Below the pieces are notes generated by a model. It was not told where the DNA came from and ran no database searches. It saw nothing but the letters and a program-made list of their open reading frames with translations. Positions 27,285-36,611 of a DNA stretch of 59,223 bases are shown one piece after another. This DNA is from Paenibacillus sp. cl123 (lineage in GTDB: Bacteria > Bacillota > Bacilli > Paenibacillales > NBRC-103111): assembly GCF_900101595.1 (NCBI RefSeq), contig NZ_FMYY01000008.1, positions 1 through 59,223 on the forward strand, given 5' to 3'. Position numbers and translations under genes: made by a program. How positions within the stretch are numbered: position 1 is the stretch's first letter; the number at the start of each line of letters is the position of its first letter.

Positions 27285-27996
27285 CGACAAAGGCATCGCC
27301 CGCCCGGCTAGGCCGGGAAGGGATCGATACGAACCTTCCGTTCTGCAGCATGACGCCGGATTGGGAGGCCTTCAGACCGGGGTTGCAGCCGTTGACCCGG
27401 CATTGGACGAAGCGAACCGGCGTCAGGCGGGCCATCCTGGCGACCGTGCCGCCTACTTGCGGGGCCTCGACGATCCATTCGGCGGACGATTGCGGCCCCT
27501 CGTAGCTTTGCAGCGTGTAGAAGGTCCAGCAGCGGGTTAGATTGCTGAGGCGTATCGCCCATTTGGTCCGGCTGCGCTTGGCTATGACGGCCCGAATCCG
27601 GTCTCCGGGGTAGACAGGCAGCGGGATAACCGTCTCGGCGTCCGGGAGAATTTCCCACCAGGCGTAATAATGCGCTTTGCCGCCTACATATTCATGTCCG
27701 GTTCCGGTCTGGATCAGGCTGTCGTTGCGAAATCCGTCGATGCCGATCCAGGCTGAAGAATAAGCGCTGCCGGAGCCGGGACGTACGGCCGGAACGGTCC
27801 ATGCGCCAGAGATGCGCCGGAAGGAACCGGGGTTTCCCTCAATCGCGTAACCGCTCCAATTGCCGGAAACCCAGCCCAAACCGGTCTGCCGGACGGCCGG
27901 TTTGCCGGCGTTCCCTGTCTTGCGGCGGCCCGATCCCGGGCCCAAGCTGCGAAGCAGACAGGCGCGCCGGCGTTTTCTGTTCAGCTTGCGTGTCAT
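27262..27996 (-). CDS. G1-family glutamic peptidase (eqolisin)
   Basis: A 244-aa protein with the eqolisin fold pattern: NWSGYA (about 46-51), SAWIGIDGF, LIQTGT with the catalytic Gln96, YYAWWEILP, PGDRIRAVI, and AEWIVEAP (about 172-179), which holds the catalytic Glu. Eqolisins are acid peptidases, usually secreted. Here the N-terminus is very Arg/Lys-rich (TRKLNRKRRR) with no clear hydrophobic core, so export is doubtful. AGGAGGTGG precedes the ATG. It is convergent with araR and overlaps its last codons. Confidence 0.8.
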   Translation of the reverse strand: MTRKLNRKRRRACLLRSLGPGSGRRKTGNAGKPAVRQTGLGWVSGNWSGYAIEGNPGSFRRISGAWTVPAVRPGSGSAYSSAWIGIDGFRNDSLIQTGTGHEYVGGKAHYYAWWEILPDAETVIPLPVYPGDRIRAVIAKRSRTKWAIRLSNLTRCWTFYTLQSYEGPQSSAEWIVEAPQVGGTVARMARLTPVRFVQCRVNGCNPGLKASQSGVMLQNGRFVSIPSRPSRAGDAFVVTNEAQP

Positions 27997-28124
27997 GAAG
28001 CCACCTCCTGAAGGTTGATGTTATATGTAATGCAGCATGTGCTTCGCCCGCTTGGGGGTTTTGTCCATCCCCTCTCAATTTCCAGAGTTGCCCTAGAGGA
28101 ACTGCCGACCGGCGGTTCTTCTTT

Positions 28125-28179
28125 TTTGTACGTACAAATAAAAATATATCTTTTAAAGTTGTACGTACAATTGTATAAT
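28125..28179 (+). promoter_or_regulatory. araDBAM promoter with two AraR operators
   Basis: Box 1 is TTTGTACGTACAAA (28125-28138), a perfect palindrome; box 2 is TTGTACGTACAA (28159-28170). Their centres are 33 bp apart, about three helical turns, which suits cooperative binding. The -10 is TATAAT (28174-28179); box 2 fills the -35 to -10 spacer. Confidence 0.88.
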
Positions 28180-28217
28180 GGGGTTGATTGAAGTGCCGAT
28201 GGAGGGAGAGGGTTGGT

Positions 28218-28907
28218 ATGCTGGAGCGGCTGAAGCAGGAGGTTTGGGAAGCCAATATGGATTTGCCCAAATATAAAATGGTCACGTTCACCTGGGGGAA
28301 TGTCAGCGGGATCGACCGCGAGCAGGGGCTTGTCGTCATCAAGCCAAGCGGCGTTCCTTATGAGGAGATGAAGCCGGAGCATATGGTCGTCGTGGATCTG
28401 GAAGGGCATGTGGTGGAGGGGAGGCTGAAGCCGTCCTCCGATACGCCGACTCATCTGGTGCTGTACCGGGCGTTCGCCGGACTTGGCGGCATCGTGCATA
28501 CTCATTCGCCGTGGGCGACGGGATGGGCGCAGGCAGGCAAAGGAATTCCGGCGCTCGGGACGACCCACGCCGATTACTTCTACGGCGAAGTGCCCTGCAC
28601 CCGGCCGATGACAGGAGAGGAAATTCAGGGAGCCTACGAGCTGGAGACCGGACATGTGATTGTCGAGACTTTCCGGAATCTCGATCCGCTGCGGATTCCC
28701 GGCGTGCTGGTGCATTGTCATGCGCCGTTCACGTGGGGAAAGGACGCGCATGAAGCGGTTCATAACGCGGTCGTGCTCGAGGAAGTGGCCAAGATCGCTT
28801 CGCGGACGCTGGCGCTTCAGCCGCAGACTGCGCCGATGGACCAGCGGCTGCTCGACAGGCATTTCCTGCGCAAGCATGGAGCTGACGCTTATTACGGGCA
28901 AGGCTGA
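28218..28907 (+). CDS. araD: L-ribulose-5-phosphate 4-epimerase
   Basis: Class II aldolase/epimerase of 229 aa. It starts [19 protein letters not shown] (ATG 28218, GGAGGGAGAGGG upstream). Zinc ligands are in VHTHSPWAT (HTH, about 92-97) and VHCHAPFTW (about 166-174), and the active-site Asp in TTHADYF. It turns L-ribulose-5-phosphate into D-xylulose-5-phosphate, the last step of arabinose breakdown. It is the first gene of araD-araB-araA-araM behind two AraR boxes. Confidence 0.95.
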   Translation: MLERLKQEVWEANMDLPKYKMVTFTWGNVSGIDREQGLVVIKPSGVPYEEMKPEHMVVVDLEGHVVEGRLKPSSDTPTHLVLYRAFAGLGGIVHTHSPWATGWAQAGKGIPALGTTHADYFYGEVPCTRPMTGEEIQGAYELETGHVIVETFRNLDPLRIPGVLVHCHAPFTWGKDAHEAVHNAVVLEEVAKIASRTLALQPQTAPMDQRLLDRHFLRKHGADAYYGQG

Positions 28908-29015
28908 GTGCCGGCATGCCCGGTCAGGGTGCAGCGCGGATGAGGAACGGATGCAAGGCAAAGACATGACTTGCGGCTGCCGTCAAGCGGACGGCATCCC
29001 GGAGGAGGATGAAGC

Positions 29016-30698
29016 ATGGGGAAGAGGTATGCAATCGGCATCGATTACGGAACGCAATCCGGTCGTGCTGTGCTGGTAGATCTGGAGGATGGAGCGGAGG
29101 TGGCGGATCATGTGACGCCATACCCGCATGGGGTCATCGACGAGACGCTGCCCGGAGGACGCATCAAGCTGGAGCCGGACTGGGCTCTCCAGCATCCGGG
29201 CGATTACATAGAGGTGCTTAGGTTGTCCGTACCGGCTGTGCTGGCTGCCTCGGGCATTCGGCCCGAAGCCGTCGTCGGCCTCGGCATCGACTTCACCGCC
29301 TGCACGATGCTGCCGGTGGACGCCGCCGGAGAGCCGCTGTGTCTGCAGCCGGCTTACCGGGACAACCCGCACAGCTGGGTCAAGCTGTGGAAGCATCATG
29401 CCGCGCAGGATGAGGCCAACCGGCTCAATGAGACGGCCGCCGCGCGAGGAGAGCGATGGCTGCCCCGCTACGGCGGCAAAATATCCTCCGAATGGATGGT
29501 GGCCAAAGCCTGGCAGATTGCCAATGAAGCGCCTGAGATTTATGAAGCGGCCGATCTGCTGCTCGAAGCGACCGATTGGGTGACTTTCCGCCTGACGGGC
29601 GAGCTTCTCCGCAACAGCTGCACGGCCGGCTACAAATCGATCTGGCACAAGCGGGACGGCTATCCGGACGAGGCGTTTTTCCGCGCGCTTGATCCGCGGC
29701 TTGCGGACTTGACGACCACAAAGCTGCGCGGGGATATTCTGCCGCTCGGCACCCGAGCCGGCGGCCTGACCGAGGAGCTGGCGGCGCTTACCGGTCTTAT
29801 GGCCGGAACGGCCGTGGCGGTCGGCAATGTCGATGCGCATGCGGCCGTGCCTGCAGTGGGCGTCGCCCAGCCGGGCAAACTCGTCATGGCGATGGGGACG
29901 TCGATTTGCCATATGCTGCTCGGCACCGAGGAAAAGCAGGTAGAGGGCATGTGCGGTGTGGTGGAAGACGGCATTATCCCGGGATACTTCGGCTACGAAG
30001 CCGGTCAATCGGCTGTCGGCGACATTTTCGAATGGTACGTGGAGGAAGCGGTGCCGGGTTATGTCAAGGAAGCCGCAACCCAGGAAGGCATAAGCGTGCA
30101 TGCGTGGCTCGAGCGCCGGGCTTCGGCCTATAGGCCGGGGCAGACGGGCTTGCTGGCGCTGGATTGGTGGAACGGCAACCGCTCCGTGCTTGTCGATACC
30201 GATCTGACGGGCCTTGTTGTCGGCTGCACGCTGCTCACCAAGCCGGAGGAGATTTACCGAGCGCTGCTGGAGGCGACTGCATTCGGCACGCGCGTCATTG
30301 TGGACGCCTTCCATACGAACGGGGTGCCTGTCGATGAACTGTATGCCTGCGGCGGTCTGCCTCAGAAAAACCGGCTGCTGATGCAAATTTACGCGGACGT
30401 GACGGGCCGCGAAATCAAGGTGGCCGCCTCCAAACAGACGCCGGCGCTTGGCGCGGCGATGTTCGGAGCGGTGGCTGCAGGGCGGGAGCGCGGAGGTTAT
30501 GATTCCATCGTGGAGGCGGCCGAGCGGATGGGCAGGGTGCGCGAGGAGACATTCAAGCCGATTCCGGAGCATGTGGCCGTATATGAGCAGCTGTATCAGG
30601 AATATGTCCGGCTGCACGATTATTTCGGGCGGGGCGGGAACGATCTGATGAAGCGGCTGAAGATGCTGAAGGAGCAATCGCTGCCCAGCCGAAGCTGA
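29016..30698 (+). CDS. araB: Ribulokinase
   Basis: FGGY-family sugar kinase of 560 aa, the usual AraB length. It begins [18 protein letters not shown], has [13 protein letters not shown], and the C-terminal FGGY signature region [20 protein letters not shown] with [15 protein letters not shown] ending ([15 protein letters not shown]). It phosphorylates L-ribulose at O5 with ATP. GGAGGAGG precedes the ATG. The 108-bp gap to araD carries no terminator, so they should be one transcript. Confidence 0.96.
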   Translation: MGKRYAIGIDYGTQSGRAVLVDLEDGAEVADHVTPYPHGVIDETLPGGRIKLEPDWALQHPGDYIEVLRLSVPAVLAASGIRPEAVVGLGIDFTACTMLPVDAAGEPLCLQPAYRDNPHSWVKLWKHHAAQDEANRLNETAAARGERWLPRYGGKISSEWMVAKAWQIANEAPEIYEAADLLLEATDWVTFRLTGELLRNSCTAGYKSIWHKRDGYPDEAFFRALDPRLADLTTTKLRGDILPLGTRAGGLTEELAALTGLMAGTAVAVGNVDAHAAVPAVGVAQPGKLVMAMGTSICHMLLGTEEKQVEGMCGVVEDGIIPGYFGYEAGQSAVGDIFEWYVEEAVPGYVKEAATQEGISVHAWLERRASAYRPGQTGLLALDWWNGNRSVLVDTDLTGLVVGCTLLTKPEEIYRALLEATAFGTRVIVDAFHTNGVPVDELYACGGLPQKNRLLMQIYADVTGREIKVAASKQTPALGAAMFGAVAAGRERGGYDSIVEAAERMGRVREETFKPIPEHVAVYEQLYQEYVRLHDYFGRGGNDLMKRLKMLKEQSLPSRS

Positions 30699-30776
30699 AA
30701 AGCATTCGGGCCCCGGGCGGTCATAGCGGGAGGCCGGCCGGGTCGACAACATTTTATTATGCGGGAGGACGAAAGT

Positions 30777-32273
30777 ATGCTAACGATTAAACCTTATCAA
30801 TTCTGGTTCGTCACGGGCAGCCAGCACTTGTACGGACCGGAGACGCTGGAGCGGGTAGGCGAGCATTCGCGTGCGATTGCGGAGAGCTTGAACGCCGATG
30901 AAGCGCTGCCCTTCGAACTGATTTTCAAACCTGTCGTGACGACGCCGGATGAAATTCGCAAGCTGATCATCGAGGCTAACGCAGACGAGCTGTGCGCGGG
31001 CATCGTCACCTGGATGCATACGTTTTCCCCCGCCAAGATGTGGATAGCGGGACTGTCCCAGCTGCAGAAGCCGCTGCTGCACTTTGCGACGCAATTCAAC
31101 CGGGATATCCCGTGGGAGTCCATCGATATGGATTTTATGAATTTGAACCAGGCGGCGCATGGCGACCGGGAATACGGCTTTATCGGCGCCCGCATGGGCA
31201 TAGCGCGCAAGGTCGTTGTCGGCTATTGGGAGGATGCCGAGGTGCGCGCCCGGATCGGCGCTTGGACGCGGACGGCTGCGGCCTTCGCGGAAAGTCGGGT
31301 GCTGAAGGTGGCGCGGTTCGGCGATAATATGCGGCAGGTCGCGGTTACGGAAGGCGACAAGGTGGAGGCGCAGATCCGCCTGGGCTGGTCGGTGAATGGG
31401 TACGGCGTAGGCGATCTGGCGCGGCGCGTCGATGCGGTGGCGGAGGATGCGATCGACCGCTTGCTGGAGGAGTATGCCAAGCGGTATGATGTACCTGAAG
31501 CGACGGCGGGGAACCGGGAATCGCTGGAAGCCATCCGCTACCAGGCCAGATTGGAGCTGGGCATCAAGTCGTTCCTGGAGGAAGGCGGGTATACGGCGTT
31601 CACGACGACCTTCGAGGATCTTCACGGGCTGAAGCAGCTGCCCGGTCTGGCCGTGCAGCGTCTGATGGAGCAGGGCTACGGGTTCGGCGGGGAGGGAGAC
31701 TGGAAAACGGCAGCGCTCGTCCGGCTGATGAAGCTGATCGCCGGCAATGTCGGGACCTCATTCATGGAGGATTATACATATCATCTGGACCCGGAGCAGG
31801 AGCTGGTGCTCGGCGCCCATATGCTGGAGATATGTCCGACGATCGCGGCCGACCGGCCTAAGCTGGAAGTTCATCCGCTGGGCATCGGAGGCAAAGCGGA
31901 CCCCGCCCGCATGGTGTTTAACGGCAGAGTCGGCAAGGCGCTGAATGCGTCCATCATCGATCTCGGCCACCGCTTCCGACTGCTGGTCAATGAAGTTGAG
32001 GCGGTAGAGCCAGAGCGGCCGATGCCGAAGCTGCCGGTGGCCCGGGTGTTGTGGAAGGTGGAGCCGACGCTGAAGGAGGGCGTCGAAGCCTGGATTTTGG
32101 CGGGAGGCGCCCATCATACCGGATTCTCGTATGAGGTGACGACCGAGCAGCTGATGGATTTTGCCGAGATGGCGGGCATCGAATGCGCAGTTATCGACAA
32201 GGACACGACGGTGCGCGCCTTCCGCAGTGAGCTGCGGCTCTCGGACATGGCTTGGCGGTTTGGCCGGGGATAA
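30777..32273 (+). CDS. araA: L-arabinose isomerase
   Basis: A 498-aa isomerase that converts L-arabinose to L-ribulose with Mn2+. It begins [20 protein letters not shown] (ATG 30777, GGGAGGA upstream), the family start. Further markers are [12 protein letters not shown], the metal-site glutamates in [10 protein letters not shown] and FMEDYTYHL, and the His in [12 protein letters not shown]. It is the third gene of the ara operon. Confidence 0.97.
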   Translation: MLTIKPYQFWFVTGSQHLYGPETLERVGEHSRAIAESLNADEALPFELIFKPVVTTPDEIRKLIIEANADELCAGIVTWMHTFSPAKMWIAGLSQLQKPLLHFATQFNRDIPWESIDMDFMNLNQAAHGDREYGFIGARMGIARKVVVGYWEDAEVRARIGAWTRTAAAFAESRVLKVARFGDNMRQVAVTEGDKVEAQIRLGWSVNGYGVGDLARRVDAVAEDAIDRLLEEYAKRYDVPEATAGNRESLEAIRYQARLELGIKSFLEEGGYTAFTTTFEDLHGLKQLPGLAVQRLMEQGYGFGGEGDWKTAALVRLMKLIAGNVGTSFMEDYTYHLDPEQELVLGAHMLEICPTIAADRPKLEVHPLGIGGKADPARMVFNGRVGKALNASIIDLGHRFRLLVNEVEAVEPERPMPKLPVARVLWKVEPTLKEGVEAWILAGGAHHTGFSYEVTTEQLMDFAEMAGIECAVIDKDTTVRAFRSELRLSDMAWRFGRG

Positions 32274-32373
32274 GAACGGGAGAGGTCCGGTTGTCCGAAA
32301 CTTCCGCCCGGAGCGAGCCTGAACATAAAGGTAATGAAAAAGGCATGTCAGGTTGAAGGAAGGGCGGTTTATC

Positions 32374-33531
32374 ATGAGCTTAAGTCTGAATGAGGTCGTT
32401 GCCCGGCTGAGCGAGGGGATGGAGCAGGGGGGAAAGGGAGCGTTTCCCGATCCCCTTGTAGTTGCCGACGGAGCCATCCGGCAAGTTCCCGAATATATCG
32501 CGAAGCGCGGCTTCGGCAATTTGTCGATCGCCGCCGATGCGAACACGTACGAGGCCGCAGGCCGCGAATTGGAAGCCGGGCTGCGGGAACGGGGCGTGAA
32601 GGTCCTCACGACGATCGTGCTGCCGAATAGCCAAGGCGACGTAGTAGCGGACGAAGCTTCTGTCGTGCAGCTGCTGATGGATTTGCAGCGGAACAACAGT
32701 CAGGCGGTTGTAGCCGCCGGCGCCGGAACGCTGCATGACATCGCCCGGTACGCCGCCTATACGGCCGGTCTGCCGTTTATCTCCGTGCCGACCGCTCCTT
32801 CGGTGGACGGATTTACGTCCAAGGGCGCGCCGCTGCTGCTGAGAGGCGACAAGATTACGGTGCCGGCCATAGGTCCGGAGGCGATCTTCGCCGATCTCGC
32901 TATTTTGCGGCTTGCGCCTGCGGCGTTGGCGGCCGCCGGGTTCGGCGACATGCTGGGCAAATATACGTCGCTGTTCGACTGGAAGTTCGGCAGCGTGACC
33001 GCCGGGGAGCCGTATCGCGCCGATGTGGCGGAGATTACCGAGCAGGCGCTGCTGGCCTGCGTCCGCCATGCCGAGGATATCGGCCGAGGCGCGGAGGAGG
33101 GCCTGCGCGTGCTGACCGAAGCGCTGATCGCCTCGGGACTTGCCATGCTGGCGTTGGGCCATTCCCACCCGGCCTCCGGGGCGGAGCATCATTTATCCCA
33201 TTACTGGGAAATGGCCTATCTCCGGTCGGGTCACAGGCAGCTGCTGCACGGAGCGAAGGTTGGCGTCGCCTGCGCCGAGATTGCTGCGCATTACCATGGG
33301 CTGTGGAGCGCCGGCATGTTCGCCGGCAGTCCCTGGAGGGAAGCGGTCGGCCGGGAGCTGGCCCGCGTGCCGGGCGACTCGGTGCTGCGCGGGCTGCTTC
33401 GCAAGGCGGGCGGTCCGTCCACGCTGGAGGAGCTTGGCGTGGAGGAGGAGCTGTTCAAGCGCAGCTTGTCCGAGGCGCACCAAGTAAGGCTGAACCGCTG
33501 GACGATGCTTCGGGCGGTCAATGAAGGCTGA
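32374..33531 (+). CDS. araM: AraM-type glycerol-1-phosphate dehydrogenase
   Basis: A 385-aa NAD(P)-dependent, metal-containing alcohol dehydrogenase. Characteristic are VVAAGAGTLHDIARYAA and FISVPTAPSVDGFTSKGAPL (about 115-160), and the metal ligands Asp and His in GHSHPASGAEHHLSHYWEM. The B. subtilis homologue AraM/EgsA reduces dihydroxyacetone phosphate to glycerol-1-phosphate. Its role in an arabinose operon is not understood, but the link is conserved in Bacillus. ATG 32374 is preceded by GGAAGGGCGG. A strong terminator follows. Confidence 0.93.
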   Translation: MSLSLNEVVARLSEGMEQGGKGAFPDPLVVADGAIRQVPEYIAKRGFGNLSIAADANTYEAAGRELEAGLRERGVKVLTTIVLPNSQGDVVADEASVVQLLMDLQRNNSQAVVAAGAGTLHDIARYAAYTAGLPFISVPTAPSVDGFTSKGAPLLLRGDKITVPAIGPEAIFADLAILRLAPAALAAAGFGDMLGKYTSLFDWKFGSVTAGEPYRADVAEITEQALLACVRHAEDIGRGAEEGLRVLTEALIASGLAMLALGHSHPASGAEHHLSHYWEMAYLRSGHRQLLHGAKVGVACAEIAAHYHGLWSAGMFAGSPWREAVGRELARVPGDSVLRGLLRKAGGPSTLEELGVEEELFKRSLSEAHQVRLNRWTMLRAVNEG

Positions 33532-33550
33532 TACAAGCTGGCGAAAGCGA

Positions 33551-33590
33551 AACGCCCCGGAGTCGGATGGAACCGACCCCGGGGCGTTTT
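33551..33590 (+). terminator. Rho-independent terminator of the ara operon
   Basis: AACGCCCCGGAGTCGG (33551-33566) pairs with CCGACCCCGGGGCGTT (33573-33588) with one mismatch; TT follows. Confidence 0.92.
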
Positions 33591-33702
33591 GACTGGCGCA
33601 GGAGCGGTCCGCTGAGCGCAGGATACCCGGGCGGGCGGCTTGTCGCGGAGCGGCAGTTTCGGTATGATGAGTGGGAGAAGGAATGATGGCGAGGGAAAGC
33701 AG

Positions 33703-35175
33703 ATGCAGCAGAAGAGAAAAAGCCGCAAGCATTTCCGGGCTCGGCTGGAAGAGATGGTTGATAAGCTGCGCCAGGATATTGTGTCAGGGACTGTGGCCGA
33801 TGGCAGCTTCCTGCCGGCGGAGAGCGATCTGGAGGAGCGCTTCGAGCTCAGCAACGCTTCCGTACGCAAAGGATTGCATGTGCTGGTGGAGGAAGGCTTG
33901 CTGGAGAAAATACCCCGCGTCGGCAACCGGGTGACGCGGCCTGTACCGGCGCGGAAAACAGTCCGGTTCGGTTATGCGGGGGCCATCTCCCGCATCGTCA
34001 GGATGGACGAGCTGCTGGAGGTTTTTCACGAGCGGTATCCGCATCTGCAGGTGCAGACGGTGGAGCTGCCCTCGCGCGGATATACCGGGATTATCAAGGA
34101 ATATATGGAAGCGGGCCTGCTGGACGCCGCATTGATGAACAGCAGCAATTTTCAGGACTTCAGGGAATTGGGCTGCACCGGGCTGCTGCACCCGCTGAAG
34201 CCGACGGAAAGCGCCTATCCGTTCCTGACGGAGCCGTTTTGCGAGGAGAGAGGCGCGCTGCTCAGACCTTTCGTCTATTCGCCTGTTATCCTCTGCTACA
34301 ATAAGGATCACTTCCGGGAATCCGGCGTGCCCGTACCTGACAGCAGCTGGACATGGCAGGAGCTGTTCGAGCAAGGACGCAGGCTGGCTGTGCCCAATGA
34401 AAGGTTCGGCTTTTATTTCTACTTGCCTTCGCGCAACCGCTGGCCGATCTTTATACTCCAGAGCGGGGCGGCCGTTCGCCGGGATGAAGCAGGCTGCAGC
34501 AGGCTGGACGATCCGAAGCTGCTGGAGGGGCTGGCCGCCTGCCGCGACCTGGTAGCCATGTCAGATGTTTTTCCGCGCATACTGTCGGAAAGTGACGCGG
34601 ATGCGGAGGCGCTGTTCCTGAAAGGCAAAGTGTCGATGATCATGACGACTTATTTTTTCCTGAATCAGCTGCGTGAGTCGGGCATTTCCTTCGATGTGTC
34701 CCCGCTCCCCAGTCTTAACGATGCCAGCACGCTCCTGATTGTGAACGGCTTGGTGATCAATGAGAGATCCCCGCAGCGGGAGGAAGCCGCGCTGCTGGTT
34801 GATTTTCTGACCTCGTACGAGGCTCAGCGGCATCTCCGCCGCCGCACCCTCAATATTGCGGCTCATCGGCAGGCGATGGAATGGGAGGGGGAGGAGGAGG
34901 TATACCGGCCGGCCCGGTTTTTTATGTACCGTGAGATTTTCCCCACCTTTCGTCTGATGACCGAGCTGGGCTTCAGCAACGGTCAGCTGAAAGCGATCCA
35001 GCGCGAGGTGATGCTTTATTTGTCCGGATTGCAGGATCAGGAAGCTTTTATCCAGGCGGCGCACATGCAGCTGAACTTGGCGAGTGCTGCCGAGGCGCAA
35101 GAGGATGCCTTTTCTTCCCTGGAGCAGGAAAAAAGCCAAAGCGGCAGATCGCTGCCGCCTGCAGCCGAAGATTGA
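33703..35175 (+). CDS. GntR regulator fused to a solute-binding-protein domain
   Basis: A 490-aa protein. Residues 15-85 form a GntR winged helix (KLRQDIVSGTVADGSFLPAE, then NASVRKGLHVLVEEGLL). From about 90 to 470 it is a family 1 extracellular-type solute-binding fold (VRFGYAGAI, LLEVFHERYPHLQVQTVELP, SPVILCYNKDHFRESGVP, KVSMIMTTYFFLNQL) but there is no signal peptide, so it stays in the cytoplasm. It would sense an imported sugar directly. Start ATG 33703 with GAGGG upstream. It is monocistronic between two terminators; the next operon (SGNH hydrolase and binding lipoprotein) is a plausible target. Confidence 0.82.
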   Translation: MQQKRKSRKHFRARLEEMVDKLRQDIVSGTVADGSFLPAESDLEERFELSNASVRKGLHVLVEEGLLEKIPRVGNRVTRPVPARKTVRFGYAGAISRIVRMDELLEVFHERYPHLQVQTVELPSRGYTGIIKEYMEAGLLDAALMNSSNFQDFRELGCTGLLHPLKPTESAYPFLTEPFCEERGALLRPFVYSPVILCYNKDHFRESGVPVPDSSWTWQELFEQGRRLAVPNERFGFYFYLPSRNRWPIFILQSGAAVRRDEAGCSRLDDPKLLEGLAACRDLVAMSDVFPRILSESDADAEALFLKGKVSMIMTTYFFLNQLRESGISFDVSPLPSLNDASTLLIVNGLVINERSPQREEAALLVDFLTSYEAQRHLRRRTLNIAAHRQAMEWEGEEEVYRPARFFMYREIFPTFRLMTELGFSNGQLKAIQREVMLYLSGLQDQEAFIQAAHMQLNLASAAEAQEDAFSSLEQEKSQSGRSLPPAAED

Positions 35176-35224
35176 AGCGTAAAGCTCAGACGCAAACAAG
35201 CCGATCCTGTACGAAGCAATAGCC

Positions 35225-35272
35225 AAGACGCCTTAACGAACCGCTGTCCGAGCGGCTGAAGGCGTCTTTTTG
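35225..35272 (+). terminator. Rho-independent terminator
   Basis: AAGACGCCTT (35225-35234) pairs with AAGGCGTCTT (35259-35268), with an inner CCGCT/AGCGG stem; TTTT follows. Confidence 0.92.
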
Positions 35273-35399
35273 GCATGCCTGGTATCGGAAGCAGGGGATG
35301 CATATGCCAAGCTTCGAATGCTGCCGCCTGTGACCGCTGCTTCGCCCTAATGCCTCTCACGAAAGCCCGAAAGCTTCATTCCGCTGAACATTCATTTAT

Positions 35400-35493
35400 C
35401 TAACTCATAAATAATTTGTTGTTTTCTATATTACATATTGACTGCGCTTTCATAATGGGTTTATTATAGCTATATCAACAAAATAAGAGTTAG
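35400..35493 (+). promoter_or_regulatory. promoter of the SGNH/binding-protein operon framed by an inverted repeat
   Basis: TTGACT (35438-35443), an 18-base spacer and TATTAT (35462-35467) make a sigma-A promoter. It lies between two arms: CTAACTC...AATTTGTTG (35400-35421) and CAACAAAAT...GAGTTAG (35476-35493). They are complementary apart from a 4-base length difference in the middle. The rest of 35273-35399 shows nothing. Confidence 0.6.
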
Positions 35494-35522
35494 TAATGAG
35501 TCACAGAGAGGGCGGATACCTA

Positions 35523-36611
35523 TTGGATACAAGCTTAGAGTCCTTCACCAAGCGGCATGGCGTATATCTGCACAATGTGGCCGAGCTGGAGCCCGCCTAT
35601 CCGGCAGGGGGCATGCGGCTGCAGCGGTTTCCGAGAGAGGTCCGGCATCGGCTGACGGAAAAGGGCCGGACGAAAGCTATGCAGTCCAACGGCTGCGAGG
35701 TGCGGTTTGTCACGGAGGCGAAGATGGTGCAGGTCACCTTGGGCGCTCTGGAAACGAACGGAAGAGTGCTGGTGTTCCGCGGCGATTTCTTTCATTCGGT
35801 CCACGAGCTGAAAGCGGGCTCAATCTGCACGCTGCAGCTTGAGCAGCCGGAGCGGTTCTCGGAGGTGAGCGAGGATAAGCTGGAGGGGGCGTTTGCGCCG
35901 CGGGTGTGGCGCTTGTTTATTGACCGGTTCGCTGTTGTATGGTACGGGATCGAGAGCTTTGGCTTCGCGGTGAGGCCGCCGGACCCCGCGGAGATGCCGG
36001 CTCTGACGATGCTGGCCTACGGCTCGTCGATTACGCAGGGAGCCGGGGCGACGAACGCCTATAACGGCTATGTGCATCAGGCCGCCCGCAGGCTGGGGAT
36101 CGAAGCGCTGAATTTGGGCTTGAGCGGTTCATGCTATTGCGAGCCGGAGTTGTCCGATTATTTGGCCGCCAGGCAGGACTGGGATCTCGCCTTCCTGGAG
36201 ATCGGCGTCAACATGCGAGGTACGATTCCGGCGGAGGAGTTCGAACGGCGCGCATCATATCTGCTGGACTGTCTGATCGACAACCATCCGGGCAAGCCGG
36301 TGTTCGTCACCATCGTGTATCCGAACCGGGCGACGTACTTTCGGGAAGCGAATCATGTTTTCAGCGAACGGGAGCGCCGCTACAATGAGGTGCTTGCAGG
36401 CTGCGTGGAGAGCCGGCGGCGCGAAGATTTGCATTTGCTGGACGGAGCCCGGATCATGAGCGACTTTACTTCCTTGACCAGCGATCTGATCCATCCGTCG
36501 GATTACGGGCATCAGCTGATGGGAGAAAATGTAGCGAATATGCTGCGGCCGACGGTGGAACGGCTGATCGCTGCGGGCAAAAGCCAATTTGAAGGAGGGT
36601 ATGCAGGATGA
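35523..36611 (+). CDS. SGNH/GDSL-type hydrolase
   Basis: A two-domain esterase-like protein (362 aa if it starts at TTG 35523, which has GAGAGGGCGG upstream; ATG 35496 would give 371 aa but with a poor site). Residues 1-155 form a beta-sandwich, from about 160 an SGNH domain: block I LAYGSSITQGAG with the nucleophile Ser, block II LGLSGS, block III EIGVNM (Asn), and the DLIHPSDYGH segment with Asp and His. It resembles two-domain carbohydrate deacetylases of the CE2/CE3 type, but the substrate is unknown. The ATG of the next gene overlaps its stop by four bases. Confidence 0.78.
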   Translation: MDTSLESFTKRHGVYLHNVAELEPAYPAGGMRLQRFPREVRHRLTEKGRTKAMQSNGCEVRFVTEAKMVQVTLGALETNGRVLVFRGDFFHSVHELKAGSICTLQLEQPERFSEVSEDKLEGAFAPRVWRLFIDRFAVVWYGIESFGFAVRPPDPAEMPALTMLAYGSSITQGAGATNAYNGYVHQAARRLGIEALNLGLSGSCYCEPELSDYLAARQDWDLAFLEIGVNMRGTIPAEEFERRASYLLDCLIDNHPGKPVFVTIVYPNRATYFREANHVFSERERRYNEVLAGCVESRRREDLHLLDGARIMSDFTSLTSDLIHPSDYGHQLMGENVANMLRPTVERLIAAGKSQFEGGYAG

